Assembly (NCBI GenBank): GCA_028583415.1
Contig: CM053269.1
Span: 35,344,254 to 35,408,253, forward strand
DNA: 64,000 nt
Reading direction: 5' to 3'
DNA from: Protea cynaroides
Taxonomy: Eukaryota > Streptophyta > Magnoliopsida > Proteales > Proteaceae
In this document: one piece after another, positions 12,593-24,988 of the stretch
Layout of the letters: each line of letters begins with the position of its first letter
Numbering within the stretch: position 1 is the stretch's first letter
Program-made: the position numbers and the translations under genes
Notes under the pieces: generated by a model
Told to the model about the DNA's origin: nothing
The model's input: the letters and a program-made list of their open reading frames with translations, nothing else
The model's database searches: none

Positions 12593-13491
12593 TCCATTTG
12601 GGCTTATGCCTAAGTTATTTGTTTTTATTTGGCAATTCTTATAGTTTTAGCCGACCCATGCATCGTTTGTAAAGCATATTCTCACTAACCCTTGACTCAG
12701 CAAGTCAAACTTAGATAGGGTGGTATCCTATCATATATGTCAAAACAAAAATGGAAAAGATATTTATAAAATAATGATAAATTATTATTGTAGCAACTCA
12801 CAAGGAATGTCAATTTTTTCAAATGATACGAGGCATTTATTATGTCAATCAGGCAGATGTTGAATCCATTTCAACTATTGGATAGTAAGATTAATATAGT
12901 CTAATTCAAGGTTTTTGGGATCACATCGGCAAATCAATCAATATCACCTTAGTTTGCAAGGTTCGGTTGGAGTGGTATTGGAGTGGTATTGTTACGCCAC
13001 TTTTGGGGACCCATCTTAGGCCAATTTTAATTCGATTCAATTGATCATTTGTCAATCTTATGCACTTGAATTATAGTCTAGATTAGTCACATATTGAATT
13101 CTGAGTTTTAATTCAATTAAATATCTTTATCTGTATTGACATGCATCACATGTATGCTTATGTACCACTACTCTAAACATTACTATGTATTCGTACATCT
13201 TTGAATGATTTAGATTAAAAACCATACATATGAATGGCCCAGATTTGTCATGGGATTTTCAAAAATATGCCATTCCATTGTGACATGTATAATTATCCTA
13301 AATCAAAAGAGAGAAAATAATTATAAAACATACAATCAAGGCTCTATTTGGTTGTAAGGAAAATTAAAAAAAAGAGAATTGAAAATTTAAAAACTACAAA
13401 AAAATAAAAATAATAATAAATAAATAAAACTTTTGCAATAATTATAAAATATGAGTATCACATGATTATGTAATTAATTCCAAATCATTTC
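12172..13491. repeat. 1.3-kb direct repeat, copy 1
   Basis: This copy matches 15655-16962 in order over its whole length. Shared blocks include CATTCTATGTTAAG, ATTCTACGGCATCATGGCTG, ATCTACACCTGATTGACAAA and GTTTTTGGGATCACATCGGC. Copies differ by many substitutions and indels, including an (AT)n run at 12561-12590 only in this copy. No coding frame. It is either an old local duplication or two insertions of one repeat family. Confidence 0.75.
12561..12590. repeat. (AT)n microsatellite
   Basis: Alternating TA run inside repeat copy 1, absent from copy 2. Confidence 0.9.
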
Positions 13492-14439
13492 ACGTACATC
13501 TCCTAAAATTTATCATAATGGCAATGACCCCCTGGACTGTCATTAATGACAATCGCATCTCACATTATTAAGATGACTAACACAATAGAATTTATCTCTT
13601 TTTAAAAACACTACCAGCGTCCTTTTTAAACCTCTCTTATCTTCCTTCTTTGGCTGTGAACTTCCCCAGCTGTTCTATTCTTCGACGATTCTCAAGCTTC
13701 TTTGACAGTCCGACCCTGGTCCATGCATCTGTAGGACTATTTGTACATTTAATGGCATGAATTCAAAGTCGTGTGGCCTAGTTTGCATTTCTCTTGGGGT
13801 TATTTTTTTTTTCCACTGTTGAGCTTTCATTTTGACTTAAAAGCCCTTATGGATTTTACTTGGACGAAGCTTCAGATCATTGATTTCAGCTACAATTTCC
13901 TGAATTTGGTCTTAATCAAAGGTGGAGCAATGGCAACAGAGCATGGCAAGAACAAGAAGGTCATTAGGGTGAGATCGCCTGCAATGGATCTCTAATAGGT
14001 GTCGAGGACGGTAGATTGCAAAAAGGCTGCGGGACGATGGTAGAAAATCTAGGTTGGCCTTTTACTTCTAAAAAAGAAAATAAAGGGGATAAATCCGGGT
14101 TAATTCAATTCCTCATGGGTGCCAACGATTCCTCGGCAAGACCTGTGAAGATTTCCAACAAGCTATGAAGAGATCTGGCAAGATATGTGAGGATATCCGA
14201 CCACTGCAAACATTGATACACCTCATCCGACGAGATGTGTGAAGAGATCCAGCCACTTTGTTCTGTGAAGAAATCGTATCTGTCATAGGGTTGAAGAGAT
14301 TTATGTTGTAGAAGATTACAGCTCTACGTGCAACACACAAGAAGTGAAGCTTAGATTTCTTTGCTACTGTTCAAAGATTGAATTCCTTACGCAGTAAAAC
14401 TACTACTGAAAGGGAACGATGACGGTGGAGAAGGTTATC
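13492..14439. other. Spacer between the two repeat copies, nothing recognised
   Basis: Unique-looking sequence. A 74-codon frame at 13771-13995 is not convincing. Around 14120-14300 there are several loose GAAGAGAT/GATATC-type short repeats without clear structure. Confidence 0.4.
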
Positions 14440-14665
14440 GATTCACATCCTCTCTCGCCTGAGATTTGGCAAGAGAGTTGGCAGCCCAGATGGATGGCCG
14501 ACACCTGGCTCTCGGGTGAATCCGAGCCCTCCATGTGAGCCGACAAGCTGAGCTGACAGGGGTGTTGGCTCGGATGGAGGGTTTGGATTCACCAAATAGC
14601 CAGGTGTTGGCCATCCATCAGGATCGCTAACTCTCCTACCAAATCTCAAGTGGGAGAGGATTTCT
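14440..14665. mobile_element. Foldback MITE (copy 2, related family member)
   Basis: A 226-bp imperfect palindrome. The left arm blocks (GAGATTTGG, GAGAGTT, GATGGATGGCC, ACACCTGGCT, GGTGAATCC, CCCTCCAT) reappear in reverse complement in the right arm. The inner blocks, GTGAATC..GAGCCCT and GATGGAGGGTT, match those of the 11889-12116 element, so the two belong to one family although the arms have diverged. Confidence 0.7.
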
Positions 14666-15654
14666 ATACCAAGATTACCCCTAAATCTTATTTGATAATC
14701 TTTGTAAATACTTAAAGCTTGTACGATTACATAAGAACACTTAATATGATTTGGGATTTCAATTTGCAAATTCTTTCACAAGAAAACCTATCTAATTTGA
14801 GACCGTTAGCGGAGTTATTTTGCATCGATTATGATCGAAAGACTTTCGAAAAGTGGCAATGGCCGATCCAAAAATTGCAGCATAATGGTTCCTTATGAGG
14901 CGAGGCACTGTTATCTTCTCCGACACAGACGAAAGTTCTCAAGTTCTCTATGTTTTAATCAAGGGAAGATTGTTATGTTTTAAAAGGATAAAAAGGTAAC
15001 TACAAGTGTCTAAGGATGATCTTGATATTAAAATCTTAAGGGAGAAGATACGTCAGTATCTAATAGACCTGTCTAAATGGACAAGGTGTGTATGATACTT
15101 ACATTCCAGATTTGGGGAGGTTAGTGCACTATTGACTATAATGGGGGGTGGTTGTCTTTATGAAAAATCTCATGGAAGTGCATGAAATTTTTCCCTATAT
15201 AAATTACATCTAAAAAGTATCAATTCATAAAATGAGAAGCAATTTAAGTAGTTTATACAACCATACATTATAAAAAAAATTTCTTTTTAAGTTTGAAATA
15301 TTTTACTTTCCTTCTCTTTTTTCCTTTGCAAGGAGATGAAGCCTCAATAATTTTAGATAAATATTTGGGTAAATTACACTTGTGGTACCCAATGTTTGAG
15401 AAAGAACACTTGGGGTGCCTCATGTTTCAAAAGTAACATTTGAGGTGTCTTCTGAATTTTTTTTTTTTTTTCACAAATCTAATATATTTCTTATTTTATT
15501 CTTTTGTAGATAATGGTTTTTTCATCCTCTCTTTCAGGCAAGAAGAAAGAATTTTTCTATAAAAAGAAGTATGATGTCCCTAATGAAGATCGAGGGCTTT
15601 CGCCTTGTGATGTTGTCCATCCATGCCAATGAACGGCGAATAACTAGAGTTCCC
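14666..15654. other. Intergenic with short dispersed repeat
   Basis: No gene. At about 15365-15500 a sequence (TTGAGAAAGAACACTTGG.., CTCATGTTTCAAAAGTAAC, ATTTGAGGTGTC, then a T-run) resembles the segment at about 22115-22215, pointing to a dispersed repeat of unknown class. Confidence 0.4.
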
Positions 15655-16962
15655 ACCTATAACAAAAAAAAAAAAAAAAAAAAAAAAATGCAACCCTATA
15701 GTTGATTCTCATTCTATGTTAAGACTACATTCTCTATTATGAGAATGTATTTTTAAGAATATATTCTAAGAATATATATTGAATTAAGCAAATGTGTGGT
15801 ATTTTTTCTATGTTGCATAATTCTTGTGAGGTGAAAATGAAATCTAGCCTTTTCATGTTGGTGTGTATTGGGCCTATCCTATCAAAAAAATCAAGACCAA
15901 TGTGGTCAATGAATGTAGTCCCACATTGAATGTGTCCGTTTGTTTTTGTTTGGATATATATGATATTCTACGGCATCATGGCTGGTGTCCCTGTCTTTAA
16001 AAAAATAATCTACACCTGATTGACAAAATAAATAAAAAAAAATGTTAATGGATCCTTTTGGGCCTTATGCCTAAGTTCTTTGTTTTTATTGGGGTATTCA
16101 TATAGTTTTGGCCGACCCCCATGCATCGTTTGTAAAGCATGTTGTCGCTAATCCTTGACTCAGCAAGTCAAACTTGGATAGGGGGGTCACATTATATATA
16201 TAAGGTAAATCAAAATTTTAATGATAAATGATTCATGTCAAAACAAAAGAGAAAAGATATTAATAAAATAAAGGTAAATTATTATTGTCGCAATTCACAA
16301 GTATGCCATTTTTTCAAATGACATGAGGCATCTATTATGCCAATCAAACAGATTTTAAATCCATTTCAACTGCTTGGTAGCAAATATATAGTCTAAATCA
16401 AGGTTTTTGGGATCACATCGGCAAATCAATCAATATCAGCATAGTTGGCAAGGTTCGGTTGGTCTGGTACTGCTAAGCCAACTTTTGGGATTTTGGGACC
16501 AACCTTAGGCCAATTTGAATTCGGTTCAATCGATCCTTTGCCTATTCCATGCACTTGAATTCTGGTCTAGATTAACTACATATCGAATTTTAGGTTTAAT
16601 TCAATTAAATATCTTTGTATTAACATACATCCCCTGTATGCTTGTGTACCATTACTCTAAACGTTACCATGCATTCGCACATCTTTCAATGATTTAGAGT
16701 AAAAACTATACAAATGAATGACCCAGATTTGTCATGGGATTTTTGAAAATATCATATTCTATTATCACATGTATAATTATCCTAGATCAAAAGAGAGAAA
16801 ATAATGAAAAAACATACAATCAATGCTCTATTTGGTTGTAATGGAAATTAAAGGGAAGAGAATTGAAAATTTAAAACTTAAAAAAAAAAAAAGAATGAAA
16901 CTTTTATAATAATTATAACACATGAGTATCACATGATTATCTACCTAACTCCCAGTCATTTA
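15655..16962. repeat. 1.3-kb direct repeat, copy 2
   Basis: Second copy of the 12172-13491 repeat, same orientation. It begins with a 27-base A-run region and ends at the junction with the LINE remnant. It keeps the same block order as copy 1, with smaller indels. Confidence 0.75.
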
Positions 16963-16964
16963 TA

Positions 16965-17905
16965 TTAGGTTATTATTATTTTTTTTGATAAAACATAAAT
17001 TTATTGAAATAAAAGACGAATACAAGCCTAGCATCCAAATTACATAAATTTAGGAGTCAAAGAGAGGAATTAGACCATGTGTACAAAGCCTGAGATTGAC
17101 TCAGTCTTTGGGCAAGTGAATGTGCTACAACATTAACGTCCCTTGAAATGTGGTAAAAAAACCAAGAATCACAATTAAAAGCAAATTGGATAATGTCATC
17201 AATAATAGGCGAATATCACAATCAGCTTGAAGCATAGGATTGGTAAGATTCTGGATAACTTCAAGACAATCAGATTCCACAATTAGCTTCTTATATCCAA
17301 CTTGAATAGCAGGCTGAATAGCAGCTCTCAAGGCTAAAGCTTCTCCCATTTTTGCAAAGTAAAAGAAAGAGAACTAGAGGAAGCCATAATAGGAAGACCG
17401 TCAGCATTTCTTAGAAGAAAGCCAATATTACCAATGGAAGAATCTTCTTCAAAAGAGGCATCCGAATTGATTTTGATAAATCCTTGAGGAGGTGGAGACC
17501 ATATGATATTGATAGGGTTTGTACTAGGAGGAAGAGGGGATTTGGTAACCTTAAGAAGTTCTTTCTGAGTGAGCATTTTCATCATGAGTGATGACTCGAG
17601 GGGGGACCAAACTTTACCATTAAAGGTAAAATCATTCATTGCTTGCCATAAAAGCCAGCAAATAAAAACCACAAGGCCAAAGATCTCTTTACCTTCCTTC
17701 TTAGATAAATTCAGAATAGATGACCACAAGCTTAACTATTAATATAAGGATATATCATTAGAATTAGGAATTTTCACAACTACAGATGATTCGAACCTTG
17801 TGGCTCTAGTAAAGGGGCATAAGAGCATAATATGATCGTTCGACTCAGAAGAGGCACCGCATCTTTACAAGAAGGGACATTTAACTAAAGCTTTGATCAC
17901 AGTCT
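16965..17905 (-). pseudogene. LINE ORF2 3' end: zinc-finger and RNase H domain remnant
   Basis: On the minus strand a broken frame runs through a reverse-transcriptase-associated zinc finger (RCGASSESNDHIMLLCPF, upstream of stops near 17735), a linker with FGLVVFICWLLWQ, then a plant RNase H-like domain: FIKINSDASFEEDSS, GFLLRNADG, ALALRAAIQPAIQVGYKKL, VESDCLEVI and finally HISRDVNVVAHSLAQ in another frame. There are frameshifts near 17345 and 17165 and several stops. After the stop comes a short tail ending in A-rich TCAAAAAAAATAATAATAA, fitting target-primed insertion. By family knowledge this is the C-terminus of an L1-type plant LINE. The palm domain is missing, so the copy is 5'-truncated. 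Confidence 0.75.
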
Positions 17906-19246
17906 TCTACAGCCCATAGAGGTTCCACATGATTCTTATTGCTTATGGGTACAGAGAGAAACTAAGGTAGTAGGGATTTATGACCTAGTATTTACAATAC
18001 TATCACAAACCTTAATTAGTTTCAAACTAAATAGGGTTTGCCTATCTCATTATCTTGTGACTAATCAGACTGAACCGGTCAACTTAATAACATAGACTTT
18101 CACTTCTCAATGAGTACGGTAATTAATTACGGCCACTAGAATATATACAATATTTTTCCACTTGGGTTATATTAATTACAAAACCATCATTGAATAATGT
18201 GGCCATGGAATATATTCATACAACAAATCGTCACCTACTTTGATCCAACTATCAAACCTACCAATATCGAGCAACAACAAAAGATACACCTCAATATACG
18301 GCATAGAACTTTCTATCAATTACATATAAATGTCTATTTAACAACATGAATTGCTTTGAGATAATAAATTAAAATATTACTTTCCATGCAAGTACAAATT
18401 TTCTATCGAGTTATCTTAAAAACCTTATAGGTCAGCAAACTTTGATATTATCTAACTTATAGGCAAACCGCCTTTAGCTTGGACTAATATAGCACTTTGG
18501 TTTACTGCCAATGTTTCTTTGGCTAAACACCCCCTTTTACCTTTGGCTGAATACTATCGTTTATTTTTTGCTGAATACTGTCTTTTATCTTTGGTCAAAA
18601 ATTATTTTGTTTGCTAAATAGGTCACCAATAATCATGCCCATTGAATAACAGACAACACGAACAAGCAAATATAAACAATATCAATTATAAACAAAAATT
18701 TTCCACTAACTAAGCACAATAAAAGACTCCCACTGGCTTAAACCTTCATCCAAGGTTCTACCATCATATTATCTGTCAAATGTGTTCCGGTCAGGGGTCT
18801 TTAATTGACCTTTTTCTTTTACCGAAATATTTTATTTCAAGTGCTAGCTTGCTATCACTTGATTTATTATTGTTCTCTGGAAATAGTACAACTAATCTAT
18901 TGTTTCAACAAATTAAGATCAACGCACTAAGAATAATCCTAGGTCAACTACAAATACATTAAAATTATATTTGCCATTGTCGAGTGAGCTACATTAATAT
19001 CAAACTCAATCATCCCATGACACTCACTGCAAAGGCATTAGGCTTATCAATCATAAATCATCTCTTTAGTTAATCCTTTGTTACTTGTATAGTTTTATTT
19101 AATTGTTCACACTCTGTCTTATGGGTCATATTATGTCTTGAATAACTGGTTTAAACCTATGACTGCGCTTTAGAAAATCTATCAATCCTCACATTTTGTA
19201 GTCCATAGATAACTACTCATCTTTCACTACTAACGACCACTTTGGA
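17906..19246. other. AT-rich intergenic, possible LTR-element debris
   Basis: No coding frame. On the minus strand the sequence AAGCCAGTGGGAG near 18728 looks like the polypurine tract that precedes copia 3' LTRs, so part of this stretch may be copia LTR debris. No LTR end or target duplication could be confirmed. Confidence 0.3.
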
Positions 19247-19988
19247 TCATAGTTAGTTGTTATGGGAATGGAAAAAAAAACTTCAAACGGTATGGAACAT
19301 TTAAAACGGCCCATAAATTAAACAAGATGGTAAAAAAATAAAAACGAGCGATACAGGTTTTAAACGGTAAATTCTAATGATACTGGACTTAAAAAAGGGC
19401 ACTAGGACATCAAAATTGACAACCACATCTACTTAGGAGTTTTGCCTCTTTATTTAATGTTTTGTAAATCATAACAAGGGAGATTCATTGGACAACGAAT
19501 AAAAAGAAAAAAAAACCAATAAATGAACAATGCGGATTCAAGAGTCACAAGACTCAAGACTCAGAAGGGTGTAAATACATAATTGATTGAAATAGTATCT
19601 CTTTAGTCCTACATCAATTGGACTTCTAAACATGATGCAATGAGTTTGCTATAAAGTCTACTAATACCTTGAGTATCTTCAAACTCTATGCCGCTTAGCA
19701 GTTCAGCAGCTCCAAATGTGGGGCTGTGTGTCTACTTAATAGCTTAGTTGCTCCAAATGTGGGGTTGCGTGTTTAAAAAGTTTCAAAGTTTCAAAGTTAA
19801 TGAGTGTTGAACCGGTTTTTTTTCAAAAGAAAAAGACAGAAAAACGTTTAGACGATGTTTAGACGGCAACCCTGGTTGTATGGCATATTATCCTATTTAA
19901 TTCATAATGATACGTAATACGCATATTAAACGGAAATATTATGGTACGGGAAAAATATGCTATTTAATACACGTATTAACTAACTATG
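19247..19988. mobile_element. Non-autonomous DNA transposon candidate (hAT-like)
   Basis: An 11-bp perfect terminal inverted repeat, CATAGTTAGTT at 19248-19258 and AACTAACTATG at 19978-19988, encloses 0.74 kb. The 7-bp sequence CTTTGGA flanks it on both sides (19240-19246 and 19989-19995), as a target duplication would. The inside has no long frame but repeats of AAACGG/TTTAGACG type near both ends, as in hAT-related non-autonomous elements. The superfamily is an inference; hAT usually gives 8 bp. Confidence 0.6.
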
Positions 19989-19995
19989 CTTTGGA

Positions 19996-22342
19996 CTAAT
20001 AAAACCTCATCAGGTACAACTATAGGTCCTAAACATATATGCCAAGGGTATGGAATAGGTAATCAACACAAGACATCTAAAATCAAATGAAATTTTTGCA
20101 ATACAACTCATATTAAAATAGAAATTACGTCAGGGGTACAAAACTACAAAAACAAAGCATATAATTGAGAGTATAAGAAACCTAATTACTCATATGCCTT
20201 TGACTGTGACTTGCACTCAAGTTACCTATCATTGACACTCTTGTATTCAATTCCAGAACCTTTTCCTTTTTTAGTCTAACCTATCTAGCTTTACAATTTT
20301 AGATTAATCTGCCCTTTGCATCACATCAGAATCATTCCATAATAACTAGGTCCCTCTTTTTGAGCAAATAGAGATGAACTCATTCAAGCTCCACTTTTCC
20401 CTCACACTACCATTACCTATTATAACTGGTATCTAGTGAGTCATTAAGCTATCTCTCCGCCCCTTTTTAGAAATATCACTTTTTTCTTTAGATTTCTCCC
20501 AGATAATTCATTTACAATAAATTTCATCTGGATGCTACTACACAAGACCTCATGGACAGAACATCTCATAGGCAGAGAACACTTCTCAAAAGGATACATC
20601 TAGGTCTAGTAATCCTAGACCAATTTCTAATCTTCCTTGATAATTCCTGGAATTAACATCCTGAGAGGTATTAATCTAGGTATGAATTTGAGCACTGCCA
20701 AATGCTAATAGTAAGAGAAACATGATTATAATCATAACCAAACTGGGCTAGCATTAACTAAATGCATGCAAGCAAATAATCCTTTTCCAAGAATTAATTG
20801 AAATATACATTCATCCTTTAGCACAAGTGTGCATTTTGTCCTCTCTACAATTACTGCAAAGGGATAGTGACTTTCAAAAATCCCATCACATTTGGGTGAA
20901 TGAAACCTAAGCCGAAACTCCTTTTCCAAGTGCATGAATATACTTTAACTTTGGTAGTGTCACCTTTGGGTGGACACTTTAGGTCTAGCTGTTCTTACAA
21001 ATTTATAGATTATTGACAATGCCACATGCATTTGGGTGAATATTGTGTACCTCTGATGTATTCATAAATGTATTTTCTTTGAATTTGGAGCATCCTAATG
21101 AGACAAAATTTGTCATTTTGGTGAATTCCACCTGATCTAAATATGATACTTACAAACCCTCATAGTAATGATAATAGACAATGCCACCTTTGGGTGAACA
21201 CTCCCTTACTTTGAAGTATTTATAAATAAAAACCTCTTCAATTGAAAATCATTTTGAGTAGAAAAATCCCTACTCAACCACATCCAATTTTTGTTGAAAA
21301 GGAAATTCATCCCAAAAAATCCCGTCCAACCAAACCCATTATGAGAGAAAAGGAAAAACTCCTATCCTCCAAAAGCCATTCTAAGAGAACAAAATAAATG
21401 AAGAAAAGAGAGATGATATCAAAACGTAAAAAAAAAAAAAAAGTGAATAAGCTGAACCCAACCTAAAAATATTGCAAGAAATTATCCAAACTGAACAAGA
21501 ATTCTAGGAATAACAAGGAAGTAACTAGACTTTCAAAAAACCTAACTCAGAAAGAGATAAAACTCACCTCGACGATAACCAACATATTTTTTTCCTCAGG
21601 TTTTTGCAACTCTTCTTCTCCTTTTGATTTCTTTCTTCTTCTTGCAATTTCCATTTCTTCTTTCTTTTTGCAGCTTCTGTGAACTTCCCCATTTGCAACT
21701 CTTCTAAATCTCTTCCTTTTCCCTATCTTTCCTCTATTTTCTCTCCCTTCTTCCTATGGCTGTCTTTATTTTTTCTCTCTCTCCTCTACGAACTCTCTCC
21801 TCCTTTACCCTTTCTCTCCTTTTCACGAATTGTCTATCCCCTTCCATTTAGGGCATGATATTCTTATACCATGATTTTATTTACTTAAATACACTTCCCT
21901 TTTAGATCATCCTTTTCTCTCTTCTTTAGCTCCTCTTATTTTTTATCCCCTTCCTAAGATGCCCCTAACCACTTAGAATCAAGTCTACTTATTTTCTTTT
22001 TTTGTTTTGGAGTTTTTATTTTGTTTCTTGTCCCTATAAATAAAAAGATGGACATAGGGGGCTTACAATCCCTAACTCATCCTCTACCTATAAGCTCTAC
22101 CTCTTCCTTTTCATCTTGGGATGCTTTATGTTTCAAAAATGACATTGAGGTGCTTGTGAACTTTTTTTTAATTTTTTTATTTTATCACAAATCAAACATA
22201 TTTCCTATTTTATCCCCAACACATCCTTTACCTATAGGCTCCATCTCCTCCTTTCCACCTGTTGGTCTCCACCCCCATTAGCAGTCACCACCATCATGCA
22301 ATCGGCGCTCATAGTAACCCATCCCCTCTGTAACTGCCACCC

Positions 22343-22397
<55 letters not shown>

Positions 22398-22609
22398 CAA
22401 CCCCTTGCCCACCCCTACAAACCCCTCCATGACCTCACCTACATCTACTCCCACACCCCCACCCCCACTACTCTCTCATTGAATTTTGTTATTGTTCTTT
22501 GTTCTCCCTTAGTCTTTTTCCCTATAGTTTGACCATTAGATTTATGACGACGAACCATCTTAATTCCATGATGCACCATTTGCTACCGCATTATTAAGAG
22601 TAGTCCACT
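19996..22609. other. Intergenic, AT-rich, with recurring short motif
   Basis: No supported gene. Between about 20884 and 21200 the motif TTTGGGTGAA/TTTGGGTGGA, usually in the context CCACCTTTGGGTG, occurs four times, suggesting a retroelement leader or another dispersed repeat. From 21540 the sequence is pyrimidine-rich and leads to a (CT)n run at 22351-22395. A block at about 22060-22115 is loosely repeated at 22215-22265. Confidence 0.35.
22351..22395. repeat. (CT)n microsatellite
   Basis: Uninterrupted CT run within a pyrimidine-rich, C-rich stretch. Confidence 0.95.
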
Positions 22610-22777
22610 GTTAGGCCCCTCTATTAATAAATACCTATATAGTCGGTTAGTATATGCTGTTGTAATAGGCCACGTAGTCTGGTCTTAGAGTATAAATAGA
22701 ACTCCAGATAATTCTAAAAATTATTATGGAAAACTACTTTTTGTTGTGAGACTCTTCCATACTTTGTCTTATTCTTT
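22610..22777 (+). mobile_element. Short copia 5' LTR (copia element 1)
   Basis: Starts TGTTAGGCCC and carries a TATA box at 22691 (TATAAATAG), ending just before a primer-binding site. The length of about 168 bp fits short-LTR copia families. The canonical CA end is not visible, so the 3' boundary is good to a few bases only. No matching 3' LTR is seen. Confidence 0.65.
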
Positions 22778-22778
22778 A

Positions 22779-22790
22779 TGGTATCAGAGC
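22779..22790 (+). other. Primer-binding site, initiator tRNA-Met
   Basis: TGGTATCAGAGC is the exact 12-base complement of the 3' end of plant initiator tRNA-Met, the standard copia primer site, directly after the LTR. Confidence 0.85.
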
Positions 22791-22825
22791 TCTAAGAGAA
22801 GTTTGTCTCTAACAACGTTTCCTGA

Positions 22826-23780
22826 TGGTATCCACAAGGTTCGTCTCATCTACTTTTCCTTATCCTTAGAATCTAAATGTTTCCAATTTTGTTTCCTTGA
22901 AGCTCAACCCTGGTAATTACCTGTTGTGGGAGACACAAATGGTCATCTTGATCGAAAGCCAAGATCTCATTTACTTCATTAATGGTGATATCCCTACTCC
23001 AGATTGTGATTTTCTTTCTACTGTTGGGAGGTACTTCCTAATCTAGACTTTATTTCCTAGATAAGAATTGATCGACTAGTGAAGGGATGAGTTACCGGAA
23101 CCCTTTCTGAAGAGGTTCTTGGCCTTGCAGTAGGGATGAAGATGTCATTCAAATTATGGAATACTCTTTTGTCTGTGTTTTCTCAAGTTTCAGAGGCATG
23201 AGAGTTTGAATTTCTCTCCAAGTTTCATTTTCTCAAGAAAACTTAGAATGTCACATTGTCTGATTTTCTTCTTAATTTTAAACAACTTTGTGATCAATTG
23301 AGTGCAGTCGATAAGCCTGTATTAGATTAGCGAAATGTTTTTATTTTTTATTTTTATCTTCTTACCAATCTTAGTTCTGCTTTTGAAACTTTTGCCACAA
23401 CCATGCTGAAACCTTATGTTATGAGTTATGTCAATCTCATACCTTTGGTTCAGGGCCTTTACTTTCGGTTGCGAAATCATCTGATTGATTTTTCTTTTTC
23501 TAACCTTAATCTTCTTATTATGTTTCGCAAGACCTTGCTGAGTTAGCGCCAAGGTAGTGGTTTCAATTATAGAGGAATAGACTTTATTCTGTCTAAAACT
23601 AGCAATTCTTGTGAGAATAAAGATCCGAACACATTAGTCTTCAAAATCAGTCATTTGAGTCACTGTACTTCTGCAGTGTCAAATATGCAAGAAATTTGGA
23701 TACAAATGCCCTTAAATGTTGGTACCAGTTTGACAAGAGTTACCAAGAGGATGATACTCCACTGGGACTGCTCAACATCA
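22826..23780 (+). pseudogene. Copia gag remnant (copia element 1)
   Basis: A plus-strand frame with many stops. It shows the copia N-terminal pattern (VSLKLNPGNYLLWETQM), a UBN2-like middle (FLKKT, LSDFLLNFKQLCDQLSA) and a degenerate zinc knuckle near 23676 (CQICKKFGYKC, then KCWYQFDKSYQ after a +1 shift). The knuckle histidine is not at its expected place. The element is cut off at about 23780, and no protease, integrase or reverse transcriptase of the same orientation follows. It lies downstream of its own LTR and primer site. Confidence 0.7.
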
Positions 23781-24208
23781 ATTTGATTCCCAAGATCATA
23801 TATGTAAGAAAACTACAATCCATATGCATGTCAATATGTGGAATAAGATTTGACATACCCGTAGTGTAGGGATATATTCCAGCCATTGTCCATCCAACCG
23901 AATCCTCATCTGATGCACTCTTCAATGCCTGTGTCTGCTAGGAAAAGAGAAGAGAGGAGGGAAGAGTTTCTATGCATTCACTGTATTCCCAGACAGAGAA
24001 CGTGATGGAGTTCTTAGATTTTCATTAGTATGCACAAGACCTTACCCATTAGTATTTATAGACCAACCATCTCCTTCCATCAAGGATGGATGGTGATCTG
24101 GGTGCCACATATCCCTCAGATCCGAAGTTCATAACTCTCCTATCGGGATACCATAAATGGATCAGTGGCATGTGAGCCACTCACTTAGATTCTCCCACTT
24201 GGCCCATA
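23781..24208 (-). mobile_element. Probable 3' LTR of the minus-strand copia element 2
   Basis: On the minus strand CAAGTGGGAGAA (24197-24208) matches the polypurine tract of copia elements. The sequence after it has a TATA-like TCTATAAATAC near 24054, as an LTR would. The far end is not defined; the junction with copia element 1 lies near 23780. No second LTR was found to confirm the limits. Confidence 0.5.
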
Positions 24209-24988
24209 TTGCCATTTTGCAAGCCATTTTTTTAGAGTAATAACCTGATGTATGGCCATAAGTTAACTTTTGGATCTTACCTTATGGACTTGTTCTTTAT
24301 TTTCATAATAAAACTCTCAACCCATGAATCATGGTAGTACATGTCTACACACAAAAAACATTGTCTTCCATGTATTACAATGGACTGTTCATTTTAAGAT
24401 GAACCTCAATTGTGACAACCCACTTTATAGAATCAATTCAACAATCAATTCAATGGTCAACTTTATTGCTTTGAAAACTTTATAGGCATCTATCATTACA
24501 AAACTTTATGTATACAACTAAACAAACGATAGAAAATAACTTTATTTCGAGTCCTCAAAACTTTACATTGTAATATCATAAATAAAACATTCAAACACTT
24601 AATGATTTACATAGTCCCATATGTCCACGTGAGCTACATACACCTTGGGCGCAAGCCCTTAGGTGAAAGGATCAGCTATCATATCATCAGTACCAATATG
24701 CTCTATCTGAAAACGATGAATTCGAATGTCTTCTTTAATAACAAAGTACTTTATTTCAATGTGTTGGCAGCGACTCACTAAGCATGTATTGTTAGAGAAA
24801 CATACTACTGCAATATTGTCACAATAGATCCTTGTAGATCTTTCAATAGAACTTATGACCGTCAAATCTGTGATAAACTGCCTCAGCTATAATGCCTAAG
24901 AAACTATTTTATAACACACCACCACTTCCGCTTCAATAATAGAAGAGGCTGTCTCAGGTTGCTTTACGTTGTGCTAAGACACTACTCC
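24209..24988 (-). pseudogene. Copia element 2: RNase H C-terminus, 3' part
   Basis: The minus-strand frame at 24659-24865 holds the copia RNase H end: RIYCDNIAVVCFSNN, RCQHIEIKYFVI, IEHIGTDDMIADPFT. Just upstream KQPETASSIIEAEVV is the segment around the catalytic glutamate. The frame continues exactly across the chromovirus insertion into the block at 53249, with one copy of the ACTCC target. Stops and diverged positions make it a pseudogene. Confidence 0.8.

Noticed and set aside
13771..13995. 74-codon plus-strand frame
   Set aside because: No similarity, no gene structure around it, and length expected by chance in this composition.
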